A stretch of 64,000 bases of DNA from Deltaproteobacteria bacterium (lineage in GTDB: Bacteria > Myxococcota_C > UBA6777): the NCBI GenBank assembly GCA_002731275.1, contig PCBK01000018.1, positions 46,352 through 110,351 on the forward strand, written 5' to 3'. Below the pieces are notes generated by a model that made no database searches, was not told the origin of the DNA, and was given only the letters and a program-made list of their open reading frames with translations. Made by a program: the position numbers and the translations under genes. Shown here piece after piece: positions 46,632-55,439 of this stretch. The first letter of the stretch is position 1. Every line of letters begins with the position of its first letter.

Positions 46632-47711
46632 TTACTGTGTGAGCTTCCTCATCAACCACTCCACAGGCCCCACCTCGTAGTGACGAAGCCATACATTTGC
46701 AAAGAGCACACAAACGGCACAAAAGAAAAGACTGTACATAGTAGAGAATACAAGCGAGAACCCGCCAAGTTTTGGTCCAAAAAGAATCTCAATCAACCCC
46801 ATCCCCAAAAGGATATGTGCCATGTAGAAACTCAACGCAAGACGTCCAGTCTTTGCGAACGCGGCGATTAAAGCGTTTTCTCCCAGCTGTTTAGAGATAT
46901 AGACACACGCCGTGACCACAAACGTCGCGATACTCAAACCATTGAGCATGTAGAGAGGCATTGGAGGCATCGCACCTGTTCCCAATAGTTCGTTCAATAG
47001 CTTCATCTGCTTGGGTTCACCACCAGAAAGACCCCACACCAGAGACATTGAGAGTACGTGAACGAGCACAAACGCCAGCCCAGAAAACACCATCGCCTTC
47101 TTCAAGAAACGATCATCATCAAGCGCTTGGCGTCCTAACCAGAGACCGAACAACATGTATGCAGTCCACGGGAACACGGGATGGAAACCATTGAAAAAGA
47201 GATGCATCAAAAAGCCCTTTGGGGTCCAAAAACCGTGATATGTCAGCGTCGAAAAGTCCCACCCGCTCTCATAATTCAAAAACAACAGCAGGGCTGGAAA
47301 CGAGAAGATACACAAAGCCGACGCAGCAAGAAGGACACGAGAAGACCGGAATAACAAGAGCATGGAAAGCAACATGTAGAGGCTGTAGAAATGGAGAATG
47401 TCAGCCGGCCAAATCCACACAAAGGAGAGCCCAACGACGAACAAAAAAAGCGCTCTCTTTGCGATCCGCACACGCTGCAAAGACATCGCGCTTTGATCTT
47501 GCTCAGCGAGACTTCGGCGTGTCATGAACGCAAGTCCTATACCCGCCAACACAACAAATGTCGCCGCGGCTTTTCCCTCAAAGAACTTCATGCACATTTT
47601 CAAAAAAGCTGGGCCTTCCTGACCTAGAACGATCTTGAAATTCACGATGACCATCCCCAACACAGCAAAAGCCCTTGCGACATCAAGACCTACTAATCTC
47701 TTTGTGCTCAA
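46632..47711 (-). CDS. DUF418/YeiB-like multi-pass membrane protein
   Basis: 359 residues with about ten membrane helices. The opening RLVGLDVARAFAVLGMVIVNF is the typical start of YeiB/acyltransferase-type membrane proteins (DUF418, heparan-alpha-glucosaminide N-acetyltransferase-like). The TTG start at 47711 follows AAAGGAG by 8 nt; upstream codons lack a site. Acyl transfer to a cell-envelope sugar is possible but not shown. It converges with the deiodinase-like gene with no gap and diverges from the DUF6326-like gene. Confidence 0.8.
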   Translation of the reverse strand: MSTKRLVGLDVARAFAVLGMVIVNFKIVLGQEGPAFLKMCMKFFEGKAAATFVVLAGIGLAFMTRRSLAEQDQSAMSLQRVRIAKRALFLFVVGLSFVWIWPADILHFYSLYMLLSMLLLFRSSRVLLAASALCIFSFPALLLFLNYESGWDFSTLTYHGFWTPKGFLMHLFFNGFHPVFPWTAYMLFGLWLGRQALDDDRFLKKAMVFSGLAFVLVHVLSMSLVWGLSGGEPKQMKLLNELLGTGAMPPMPLYMLNGLSIATFVVTACVYISKQLGENALIAAFAKTGRLALSFYMAHILLGMGLIEILFGPKLGGFSLVFSTMYSLFFCAVCVLFANVWLRHYEVGPVEWLMRKLTQ

Positions 47712-47947
47712 ATCAACCACTCCTTTCGCGTTACGATTTTTTCGAACCACCCTTGTCGACTTGTATTCCGAAAGGAACAACACTCCTCTACTTCAAATTT
47801 CGTGATGAGAAGGGAAAGCTCTGTCGCCTGCAAAATCCCCCTCGTAAAATAATCACATCACTCATCACATCTGACGATGACAACCCCCCTCGCAGACAGG
47901 TATATCTCGCCAAACAAGCCCCAGCAAACGAACACAGGAGATACACG

Positions 47948-48388
47948 ATGCACACAGCCCCCTCCAATCCATCCAAGACCTTCTTCTCCAACCATATCGA
48001 GACCCAAACCCTCCTCTCCATCTTATGGATCGTCGTCATGCTTAACATGTTGAAGGCTGATATCCTCTCACTTTTCATCCCAGGGACCGCGCAAACACTC
48101 GCCAAAACAGCCGGAGACACACCCATCCCGTACCTGATGCTTGGTGGGGCGGTCATGATGGAACTATCCATCATCATGGTCTTTCTGTCGTACACCTTGA
48201 AACGCCCCCTCAACCGACCACTCAATATCATTGCCAGCACCATCACCATCGTGTTCATTTGGGCTGGCATGGTCTCATACCCACACTATATCTTCATCGC
48301 AATCGTCGAAACCCTCTGCCTCCTATCCATCATCTATATTGCATGGAGCTGGCGACCCACCACATCGCACTCAAAAAACACAACATAG
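47948..48388 (+). CDS. DUF6326-like four-helix membrane protein
   Basis: 146 residues with four membrane helices. ILWIVVMLNMLKADILSLF matches the start of DUF6326 proteins as I remember them. CAGGAG precedes the ATG at 47948. The last ~60 bp belong to a direct repeat also found at 52297-52385, where the frame carries an internal TGA. This gene's 3' end therefore appears to be the insertion point of the downstream cassette. Function unknown. Confidence 0.75.
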   Translation: MHTAPSNPSKTFFSNHIETQTLLSILWIVVMLNMLKADILSLFIPGTAQTLAKTAGDTPIPYLMLGGAVMMELSIIMVFLSYTLKRPLNRPLNIIASTITIVFIWAGMVSYPHYIFIAIVETLCLLSIIYIAWSWRPTTSHSKNTT

Positions 48389-48417
48389 ACGATGCGAAAG
48401 CATCGTGGGGTCTGGGG
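48329..48417. repeat. Direct repeat, left copy (cassette boundary)
   Basis: 89 bp spanning the DUF6326 3' end and 29 bp beyond. Positions 48371-48417 are identical to the right copy; the coding part is ~85% identical. It contains the hairpin ACGATGC-GAAA-GCATCGT (48389-48406) just after the stop codon. Confidence 0.85.
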
Positions 48418-48437
48418 GCATGAGGGGTTTTGGGGAG

Positions 48438-50042
48438 TCAAGACACCCAGGAGAGTCCCAAAGAATCAACGATCTCTTGTTCTCTTTGCTCGATAAGCTC
48501 GCGCCGATATGTAAGAATATCATCAACACTCTTACCTCCCCATGATCTATCAATCCCCAAAGCTCCCAGGATATCATCTTCCTCCAAAGAGGTCTCGTGC
48601 TCTTCAAAACGAGCAAGCATATCACGTACTTCTTTGAGAGAAAGATCGGGTGTCAGGATCGCAAGTTGATGCCAGTTCGAACGCTTTCCACCAGAAACAA
48701 GGACCTCTAACGCTTCTGCACCGTCTTTTGCGAGCGCTTTATGGGCCGCCCCAGAAAGTCGCCCTTTGTCCTGCACGTATGCCATCGCCAGCAAATAGGC
48801 CTTCGTACGCACCGCACGAAAATCGGACTTGCCAAGAGGCTTCACCTCTCCCGAGATGTACTTTTCCATCGCATCTGGCCCATGTCCCTTTGAAAGCTGT
48901 TCAAGCGCCTCATACGCGCGATCGTATACAGATGAGTTGAGGCTCCGGAAGACATGACCGTACGTTGTCAACCAAAACCACCGAGAGAGAACATCCGTCT
49001 CGATCTGCTTATATCGGTTTAAAAAGACAGAGAGAATCGTGAACTGAATCGAACGAGGTAGGATTTTTGGACCAAAGATCCCAATTGTTCGGAACGCAAC
49101 TGCAGCATCTGCAACAGCCAGCACAGCATCACGAAGCAAAGACTGGTTGTCTCGGATGGTTTTTGCCAGCTTATCGACATTAAGGCGTAGTGGATGTTGC
49201 GCGTTGTCACCCTGACTACGAAGGATACCTGCGACCACTTGGAGGAGCTGCTTTCCATCTACGTCGTTCCAGCCAAGAGGAGCAAGGAGCTCATCCTTTT
49301 GCTCCTCGATTGTCTCGATAAGATCGAACTCATTTGTATACGCGAGCGCCGCCGCCATGTTGAATAACGACATCGGTGTCCCGCTTGCATTCACGCGCTT
49401 GAAGCTCTCCGCTGCGTCTTCGAGGCTGTCTGCTGCCAACACCGCAATAGGAATGTTGTACTCACGCAATTTATCCCGCAATCCATCCACGAGTTGGATC
49501 GATGCTTCGGTGAGCTGATCGTGATTCCGAATCCACTCATTGAGTTTAACCCTGCTCAGCGCTATTGAGAGAGGGAGTTGTGTATCATCAGGCTTCTCGC
49601 CTGGACGCAAAAGAATAAAGCGCTCCCGCGATGTTTTTGTTTCGCTCTTAGGCTCCGAAACATCAAACACCCAACACTCAGCCTCCTCCTCACCGGGTTC
49701 GATGTGAGGCTCACCAAAAGCGGCCCCAAGAATGTATACAAGCGTTGAGAGTCGCTGGTGGCCATCGAGAACAAGTCTTTGGTGAGCTTGCTTTGCTTTG
49801 GGGATGAGAAATCGCCCAACTTTGTCGAGCGTTGCGATCGCTTCATCTGTATGCCACAACAAAATGGTTCCGACAGGGAACGCTCGGTAGATACTATCAA
49901 GCAGATCCCCACGTTGTTCTGATTTCCATGTCGTCTCAGTCCCACTGCGCTGAAAACGAGGCACACGGATATCACCGTCTATGACCTCCTGGAGAAGCTG
50001 ATAAACAGGCATAATGTAGGGTTGTCGTTCATAGTAAGGCAT
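48438..50042 (-). CDS. DUF262 domain protein (cassette gene 3)
   Basis: 534 residues. The N-terminal DUF262 (ParB/Srx-fold, GmrSD-type) shows IRVPRFQRSGTE, RGDLLDSIYRAFPVGTILLW and DGHQRLSTL (Asp93, Arg97; family form DGQQR). DUF262 proteins include NTP-sensing and nuclease subunits of restriction systems. The C-terminal half is helical with no HNH or DUF1524 motif that I can see, so it differs from full GmrSD. GGGAG lies ~10 nt before the ATG at 50042. It follows the TOPRIM-like gene by 15 bp and ends 20 bp inside the left repeat boundary. Confidence 0.85.
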   Translation of the reverse strand: MPYYERQPYIMPVYQLLQEVIDGDIRVPRFQRSGTETTWKSEQRGDLLDSIYRAFPVGTILLWHTDEAIATLDKVGRFLIPKAKQAHQRLVLDGHQRLSTLVYILGAAFGEPHIEPGEEEAECWVFDVSEPKSETKTSRERFILLRPGEKPDDTQLPLSIALSRVKLNEWIRNHDQLTEASIQLVDGLRDKLREYNIPIAVLAADSLEDAAESFKRVNASGTPMSLFNMAAALAYTNEFDLIETIEEQKDELLAPLGWNDVDGKQLLQVVAGILRSQGDNAQHPLRLNVDKLAKTIRDNQSLLRDAVLAVADAAVAFRTIGIFGPKILPRSIQFTILSVFLNRYKQIETDVLSRWFWLTTYGHVFRSLNSSVYDRAYEALEQLSKGHGPDAMEKYISGEVKPLGKSDFRAVRTKAYLLAMAYVQDKGRLSGAAHKALAKDGAEALEVLVSGGKRSNWHQLAILTPDLSLKEVRDMLARFEEHETSLEEDDILGALGIDRSWGGKSVDDILTYRRELIEQREQEIVDSLGLSWVS

Positions 50043-50057
50043 CTTAAAAATCTCCCA

Positions 50058-50963
50058 TTACATTGCTGCTGCAAGCAGCTCAGCAATTTCCTTCATCTCA
50101 GGCCAACAACCATCCTCATCAAACCACGCATCATCCCATTCAATCTTCGCATCAAACTTCGAGAAGCCATTTTTACAGACCTTTGGAACCTCGCGAAAAC
50201 GGCGTTCTTCCGGGTCATGCTTGAGGAATGTCGTCACAGCCCCACCACGACTCATCAACTGCATCGCTTGTGGTGGAATATAATTCTCCTGCTTTTTCCT
50301 TTGTAATCGATGTGCTCGCTGTCGCAGCCCTCTTTTCTTAATTTCTTCCATCAAGTCCAGGGATTGTTGGCTCGGTTTATTCTTATCTTTCCCATCGTGA
50401 TCAAAGACAATTGCGTGCGTCAAACGCCACACGTCTTGTTCACCAAATGCTTTTACGATCTGTCCAATATTGCCAAGCCCGCCACCATGCTCAAACTGAA
50501 AGAGTCCTGCTTTTTCCCACGCTTCAAGCTGCTCCCTCCACGCTGGCGGCATACAACGGCGCAAAAAGATGGGATCGTTGACAACATTCTCAACAAGACA
50601 AGACAAAGGAAGCCCCGCAAGATGGATTGCATCTTGAAACCCAAGACACAAAACCCCCTCATCTTCTCTGGGCACAACACGAACATGGACACGTTCAGCT
50701 CCTCGTGTCGAGGCATTTGCAGAGACCCAACGCAAACTCTCTTCGAGAAACAAGATCTCCTTCTGTAACTGCTCACTTAATCCCCCAACCCAACGGCGAA
50801 AATGAGTTTGGTATTGGGCTTTCATCCGAAAGTGAAGTCTCTCAGGAGAATCCGAGATAATGAGGGTATGTCGACGATTTGTGGCACCACGCAACAAAGC
50901 GATGCGATCGACATCGCGTGTTGCGTGCTCTTCGAAGAGCGCATCCTCTACCCAAAAAATCAT
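50058..50963 (-). CDS. TOPRIM-like protein (cassette gene 2)
   Basis: 301 residues. I read a degenerate TOPRIM core: LVENVVNDPIFLRR (Glu125, Asp130; family form LVEG..D..F), HGGGLGNI (159-166; family GGxGN) and AIVFDHDG (Asp188, Asp190; the DxD pair). The first ~120 residues are unrecognised. A start at 50963 gives a 4-bp ATGA overlap with the ATPase stop; ATG at 50981 is an alternative with six more residues. In OLD, Gabija and PARIS systems a TOPRIM nuclease is driven by an ABC-type ATPase, the arrangement seen here. Family call is inference. Confidence 0.72.
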   Translation of the reverse strand: MIFWVEDALFEEHATRDVDRIALLRGATNRRHTLIISDSPERLHFRMKAQYQTHFRRWVGGLSEQLQKEILFLEESLRWVSANASTRGAERVHVRVVPREDEGVLCLGFQDAIHLAGLPLSCLVENVVNDPIFLRRCMPPAWREQLEAWEKAGLFQFEHGGGLGNIGQIVKAFGEQDVWRLTHAIVFDHDGKDKNKPSQQSLDLMEEIKKRGLRQRAHRLQRKKQENYIPPQAMQLMSRGGAVTTFLKHDPEERRFREVPKVCKNGFSKFDAKIEWDDAWFDEDGCWPEMKEIAELLAAAM

Positions 50964-52195
50964 CTCTTCATCTTCTCCCATCGCTTTTGCATGATACGGT
51001 GTGAGAGTTCCTGCTCTTCTTCGAATGTTCCGGGTTGCCAGTTGGACAGCGTCGCGTCCTCGTCGACCTGTATTTCGAGAAGCTTCGCGTCCCCATCTTT
51101 GCCTTGATCGACCCAGTACAAACCAACTTCCTCGGAGTGGATGTGCCCCTCCAAGATCGCGAGTTGTACAGCACGCAAAATATAGACAGAGTGTGTCTCC
51201 AACACAACGGGAATCCCTATTGATACGGTCTTTATCAATCGGCGAACGAGCTCGATCTGTAGAGTCGGGTGAAGATGAGATTCGGGTTCCTCAATCGCCA
51301 ACATTGTCGGGCTATCAGACTCTTTCTCCTCAGCCCAACAAGCCGCCAACAGAATGGGCAAGAGCGAGCGGACTCCCTCTCCCGCCAGATGTACAGGCCG
51401 AGCTTCGTGGCCTCTCTTTCGCAGTTGGAATCGCATACTCCCGTCCCCTTGGGGCTGTAAAGATAACTCTTCCTCAAGCGTCTGATAGAGCCAATCTGAA
51501 GCATCGCGAATCACACGCTCTCTTCCTTCGAGCAGCTCCACAAGATCCTCTCCTGTAGGGGAACAACACCTTGTGGTTCGACTTCCGACCAACCGCTCTC
51601 CATCAGGGATACGATTTGCGTGAAACCACTGTAACCTCTGCAAAGGTGTGAGAGATTCTTCGACCTCCGACAAAAACGCCTTGACCTCTTCAGGAAGTGT
51701 ATCCCCCCCAACAAGTAAAGAACGAAACGATAACTTGCCCGTCCATCCGTCCCTGCTCTGGTACTCAGCGGTGACTTCGTTGCTTAGAAACTTAGGCTCT
51801 TCGGAGAGACTGACCACAAAATTGTCATCGCGGTTTCTGGTCGTTTGTACTGTAAGAACATTGACGTATGGTCTGGTCCCTTTCGCGTCCAACTTGACAT
51901 GGTAGCTTTTGTTGTTGACCTCAATGGTCACACTCGGGCGTGCCTGTTCGGGTCCTAACCACCCTAGCTCCTTAAGTGTCGCGTTCATCAGAGCGGGGCT
52001 CTTCATATCAAGAACAGGTATACCTGACTGGAGAGAGTCACTCAGAAACGGAAGAAAACGCAACAAAGTGCTCTTCCCAGCCTGATTGCGGCCATAAAGC
52101 AACGTAAGAGGCGCGATTGAAAAAGTCGTTTTGTCTCGGAAAGCTTTAAAACTTTCCAGTGTGAAAGTTGGTCTTGGAGTCGGTTTTGATGTCAC
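50960..52195 (-). CDS. AAA/ABC-type ATPase, DUF3696 (cassette gene 1)
   Basis: 411 residues, GTG start with AAGGTAG ~5 nt upstream. The N-terminus FTLESFKAFRD and Walker A GRNQAGKS (35-42) are SMC/OLD-like. Walker B and signature region EGVRSLLPILL, MLAIEEPESHLHP (298-310) and switch His in LETHS are present. The end, GLYWVDQGKDGD and LSNWQPGTF, matches DUF3696. It is the first gene of the operon. Such ATPases sense and activate effector nucleases in anti-phage systems; a defence role is inferred. Confidence 0.85.
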   Translation of the reverse strand: MTSKPTPRPTFTLESFKAFRDKTTFSIAPLTLLYGRNQAGKSTLLRFLPFLSDSLQSGIPVLDMKSPALMNATLKELGWLGPEQARPSVTIEVNNKSYHVKLDAKGTRPYVNVLTVQTTRNRDDNFVVSLSEEPKFLSNEVTAEYQSRDGWTGKLSFRSLLVGGDTLPEEVKAFLSEVEESLTPLQRLQWFHANRIPDGERLVGSRTTRCCSPTGEDLVELLEGRERVIRDASDWLYQTLEEELSLQPQGDGSMRFQLRKRGHEARPVHLAGEGVRSLLPILLAACWAEEKESDSPTMLAIEEPESHLHPTLQIELVRRLIKTVSIGIPVVLETHSVYILRAVQLAILEGHIHSEEVGLYWVDQGKDGDAKLLEIQVDEDATLSNWQPGTFEEEQELSHRIMQKRWEKMKR

Positions 52196-52296
52196 ACAAA
52201 CTACCTTGCGAAAAAAAGGAAAAACTCAGCCCAAAAGCCTACAAAAACTGAAAAGTATCGTATCCACACCCAAATGTAAACGAGTCAAATCTTTCT
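52196..52296 (-). promoter_or_regulatory. Short promoter region of the three-gene cassette
   Basis: Only ~100 bp separate the ATPase start from the right repeat, so the operon's promoter must lie here or in the repeat. No clear -35/-10 pair was found. Confidence 0.35.
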
Positions 52297-52385
52297 ATCA
52301 TCTATACCGCATGGGGCTGACGATCCACCACATCGCATTCAAAAAACACAACATAGACGATGCGAAAGCATCGTGGGGTCTGGGG
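52297..52385. repeat. Direct repeat, right copy (decayed DUF6326 3' end)
   Basis: Aligns without gaps to 48329-48417 at offset 3968. It translates as a DUF6326-like tail but with TGA for the Trp codon and substitutions I/T, S/G and P/S. It is therefore a non-coding remnant. It includes the same GAAA-loop hairpin and ends at TCTGGGG. Confidence 0.85.
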
Positions 52386-52446
52386 AGAAAACCCCACGCG
52401 GGTGTGGCCGGGGGCGCGCACGTCTAGCAACCCCACCATGCCAAGC

Positions 52447-52638
52447 GCCAGCAAGGGGCAAGCGCAGCGCGTCAGCAAGGGGCAAGCGCAGCGCGCCAGC
52501 AAGGGGTGAGCGCAGCGCGCCAGCAAGGGGTGAGCGCAGCGCGCCAGCAAGGGGTGAGCGCAGCGCGCCAGCAAGGGGTGAGCGCAGCGCGCCAGCAAAG
52601 GGCAAGCGCAGCGCGCCAGCAAGGGGCGAGTGGCAACT
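52447..52638. repeat. 24-bp tandem repeat array, seven units plus a partial eighth
   Basis: Units start GCCAGCAAGGGG and end GCGCAGCGC. Four central units are identical; the outer ones differ at few sites and the eighth is truncated. The period is a multiple of three, so long open frames appear on both strands, but they have no ribosome site. Very GC-rich compared with the surroundings. No spacers, so not CRISPR. Confidence 0.9.
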
Positions 52639-52667
52639 CGCCCATCCTCCCCCCCAGACATCCGACA

Positions 52668-53912
52668 TCAAGGGAGTGTTTGCATAAGGGGTTGGGGGGT
52701 GCTTTGTTGTGTGTTGAGGGTTGTGAGGAGGCGTTCTGTATCAGCACGAAGCTCATGTGTCTCAGGCAAGATCTGAAGAAGTTGGCGACAACTCTCCTGC
52801 GCAGCGGCATACTTCTCCAGATTAAATTGTGTCAGCGCCAGATTGTAAAAAGGCCGAGGCTCATCGACAGGACACAGTGAACAAGCCCGACACAAGACCT
52901 CTTCGGCCTCCATCCACTGACGACGCCCACCTTCGCTGTTGAGAATGTAGCCGAGGTTGTTAAGTGGTCGCCACTGTCGAGGTGCTAGCTTCGCGGCCTT
53001 GCGGTAACACGCCTTCGCCTCATCATCTTTTTGTGCTGCCTCATAAATTGAACCCATATGATAATGGCCTTCCCAGCGATGAGGTGCGTGTTCGACAAGA
53101 TGCTCGCCGATCTTAAACGCCGTCTGCAAATCACCTCGCAAACGAGAGAGCGCGCCGAGATTCAGATAGGCACCAAGATGTTCGGGTTCGTGGTGGAGCT
53201 GCCGCTGAAGGTACAACATCGCCGTGTCAATATCACCCTCACACAGATACACAGCGGAGAGCTTTTCAAGCACCAAGGTCGCGTGTGGGAACAATGCTTC
53301 GGCCTGTTGAAGGATCTTTTTGGCCTCACCAAACCGCTTACACGCCACAAGCACATCTGCGATCGTCAAATACCCATCCAAAAAGGTCGGGTCCAACTCA
53401 ATCGTACGCAAAAACGCTTCAAGGGCAGGACCATGCTCTTCACCATAAAAATAACTCGTCCCCAAAGCATAGAACGCATCGACCTGTTCAGGTGCGAGCT
53501 GTGTGGCCTTGAGCAAGTATTTGAAGCTGTCTTCATATCGACCTGACACAGCGAGTGCACGACCATATTGAAGCAACGCTTGTGCATGTTCACCGTCGAG
53601 TGTCACGGCCTGCTTATAAGCAGCAAGGGCCGCCTCCATGTCCTCTTCGGCTTCGGCGATCGAACCTTTGACCAACCACGCTTCAGCCGATGTTGGTGTG
53701 TGTTCGAGCGCCTGCGCGACGAGCAATTTGGCGGAGTCGAATTGTCGAAGCAGTCTCGCGAGCTTGGCAAGGCCAAGGATCGCCTTACTCTCGGTGGGAG
53801 CATGTTGGAGTACCTGTTGATAGGTAGACGCAGCTTGTTCGACCTCTTGCCGTGCAGCGTGCTGTTCGGCTTCGAGCAACCATTGCTTTGTTTGTTCATC
53901 CATGTGGGTCAT
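52668..53912 (-). CDS. TPR repeat protein
   Basis: 414 residues, about ten 34-residue TPR units (AEAWLVKGSIAEAEEDMEAA, AYLNLGALSRLRGDLQTAFK and others). No signal peptide or membrane segment. The start is ambiguous: ATG at 53912 is very close to AGGAG, and ATG at 53903 is 12 nt away. It follows the Ala/Gly-rich gene by 6 bp, so the two form an operon, and it may be its chaperone or partner. Confidence 0.85.
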   Translation of the reverse strand: MTHMDEQTKQWLLEAEQHAARQEVEQAASTYQQVLQHAPTESKAILGLAKLARLLRQFDSAKLLVAQALEHTPTSAEAWLVKGSIAEAEEDMEAALAAYKQAVTLDGEHAQALLQYGRALAVSGRYEDSFKYLLKATQLAPEQVDAFYALGTSYFYGEEHGPALEAFLRTIELDPTFLDGYLTIADVLVACKRFGEAKKILQQAEALFPHATLVLEKLSAVYLCEGDIDTAMLYLQRQLHHEPEHLGAYLNLGALSRLRGDLQTAFKIGEHLVEHAPHRWEGHYHMGSIYEAAQKDDEAKACYRKAAKLAPRQWRPLNNLGYILNSEGGRRQWMEAEEVLCRACSLCPVDEPRPFYNLALTQFNLEKYAAAQESCRQLLQILPETHELRADTERLLTTLNTQQSTPQPLMQTLP

Positions 53913-53918
53913 CGTCTC

Positions 53919-55439
53919 CTATTCTTCGGCAAAGAGAAAGTCTTTGGAGTAGAGATCCTTGATCACATCTTCAATGATTTGATTGGTTTTTTCAGCCTGC
54001 GCAGGATCGATCGTCGAAAACCCTGGTAACAACGACATCGGTGCCCCTGACATGGGCGCACCAGACATGCCCCCAGTCGGAGCTTGTGAGAGCGCGCCAG
54101 AAGCGTTGAGCAGTGCACCCGCAATATCCAACCCGGTGTTTGCCACACCGAGCGAACCGAGCGCAGCTTGTGCAGCCGTTTTGGCTGCAGCCGTCGCGAT
54201 CTTTTGAACATCCACTTCGACAGACCAGCTCCCACCAGCGCCGGCTTTCACGGCGGCACCAGCATGGAATCCAAAGCGGAGCTTGCCTTCAGAGAGACCT
54301 GCGACCACACCCGCTTCAGCCCCCGCACCTGCCCACGCAGAGGCCTCGCCACGAAGAGACGCGAACTCACCCAATCCGATACGACCTTCGACACCCGCCT
54401 TGGCACCGGCAAACGCACCAGCCTCAGCGTCGACACCAAGACGCGCAGGATCGAACGTCGCGGCGACATCGACGTCGACCTCTGCCCGTGCACCTGCACG
54501 AGCGTAACCTCTTGCCTGACCGTTGATATCAACACGTTCACCACCGAGGTCGAGACCAGCCGTGTTGAATTTCCCTTGGATTTGAGCTTCCGCTTCGGCT
54601 TTTGCGCCGAGTCGACCTTTGGCGCGTAAACCGTTGAGATCGGCTGTAACATCCCCCTGCCCTTTGGCCTCGACAGCAGCGAGGGCGCTGGCATTCACTT
54701 TTGCTTGCACGAGCGAGGATTGGAACGCCGCATCAGCCTGCGCACCGACTTGTACTCGCCCTCCCACTTCGCCAGTCGCCTTGAGACCCTCTTCGGCGTT
54801 CATCAAGGCGCCCCCCTGTGCCCATGTGGTCGCCTTTCCACCTACATTTGTGCCCATCTGTGCGTTGAAGAGATTGTTGTAGACTTGGTGGTTTGTTTGC
54901 AGCGAACGATCGGCTTCGAGAGAGGCCCCTCCCCGCGTCAAGAGACCATCCTGTGTGAGGCTGACATCGCCTTGCATCTGCTGGGTCGTACGACGTTGCA
55001 ACAACGCGCTCCCAGTCGACGCGCCCATCGGACCAAAAGATGAATATGTCTGGCCCTGTGTCTGACCTGTCTCCGATCGAAGCTGCGCTTGTGCGAGAGG
55101 AATCCCTGTACTTTGTTGCGGAAAAGGTGCAGCTGTGTGGTGGGCGTTGTTGGAGAGTTGACCCGCAACGAGCCGCAAATCACCCAGCAGTTGTGTTTGA
55201 TCGAACGCACCACGCAACAGAAATTGCGCGAGCGCCTGCTCCTGACCTCCTTGTAAAAGAGACAGCGGCGCCTGGATCAATTGACCGATCAAACGTCCGA
55301 GCGCTTGGCTTGTGTCCGCCTGAAAAGGTGCCGGCGAGACAGACGAAGGTGTTGTCCCTTGTGGGGAGGTGCTCCATGTCTCTGGTGTGTTGGCTTGCGG
55401 GACCATCGATTGGGTACGTGAAGAGTGTGGCAGCTTCAT
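53919..55439 (-). CDS. Ala/Gly-rich repetitive protein of unknown function
   Basis: 506 residues. Residues 1-120 are Gln/Ser/Thr/Pro-rich. The centre (~150-440) is Ala/Gly-rich with an alternating pattern such as GEVGGRVQVGAQADAAF and AGARAEVDVDVAAT, suggesting an extended beta or beta-helical fibre. The C-terminus is Met/Pro/Gly-rich then ends in a helix (TNQIIEDVIKDLYSKDFLF). No Cys, no signal peptide. I do not recognise the family. The ATG at 55439 is 12 nt after AAAGGA. Operon with the TPR gene. Ends near the IS element. Confidence 0.65.
   Translation of the reverse strand: MKLPHSSRTQSMVPQANTPETWSTSPQGTTPSSVSPAPFQADTSQALGRLIGQLIQAPLSLLQGGQEQALAQFLLRGAFDQTQLLGDLRLVAGQLSNNAHHTAAPFPQQSTGIPLAQAQLRSETGQTQGQTYSSFGPMGASTGSALLQRRTTQQMQGDVSLTQDGLLTRGGASLEADRSLQTNHQVYNNLFNAQMGTNVGGKATTWAQGGALMNAEEGLKATGEVGGRVQVGAQADAAFQSSLVQAKVNASALAAVEAKGQGDVTADLNGLRAKGRLGAKAEAEAQIQGKFNTAGLDLGGERVDINGQARGYARAGARAEVDVDVAATFDPARLGVDAEAGAFAGAKAGVEGRIGLGEFASLRGEASAWAGAGAEAGVVAGLSEGKLRFGFHAGAAVKAGAGGSWSVEVDVQKIATAAAKTAAQAALGSLGVANTGLDIAGALLNASGALSQAPTGGMSGAPMSGAPMSLLPGFSTIDPAQAEKTNQIIEDVIKDLYSKDFLFAEE

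Noticed and set aside
52447..52638. CRISPR array
   Set aside because: Units are contiguous with no unique spacers, and no cas genes are present.
52302..52661. Minus-strand open frame of 119 codons with LLARCAHP repeats (and plus-strand equivalents) over the 24-bp array
   Set aside because: The frame exists only because the 24-bp repeat is a multiple of three. It has no ribosome site and overlaps the decayed repeat.
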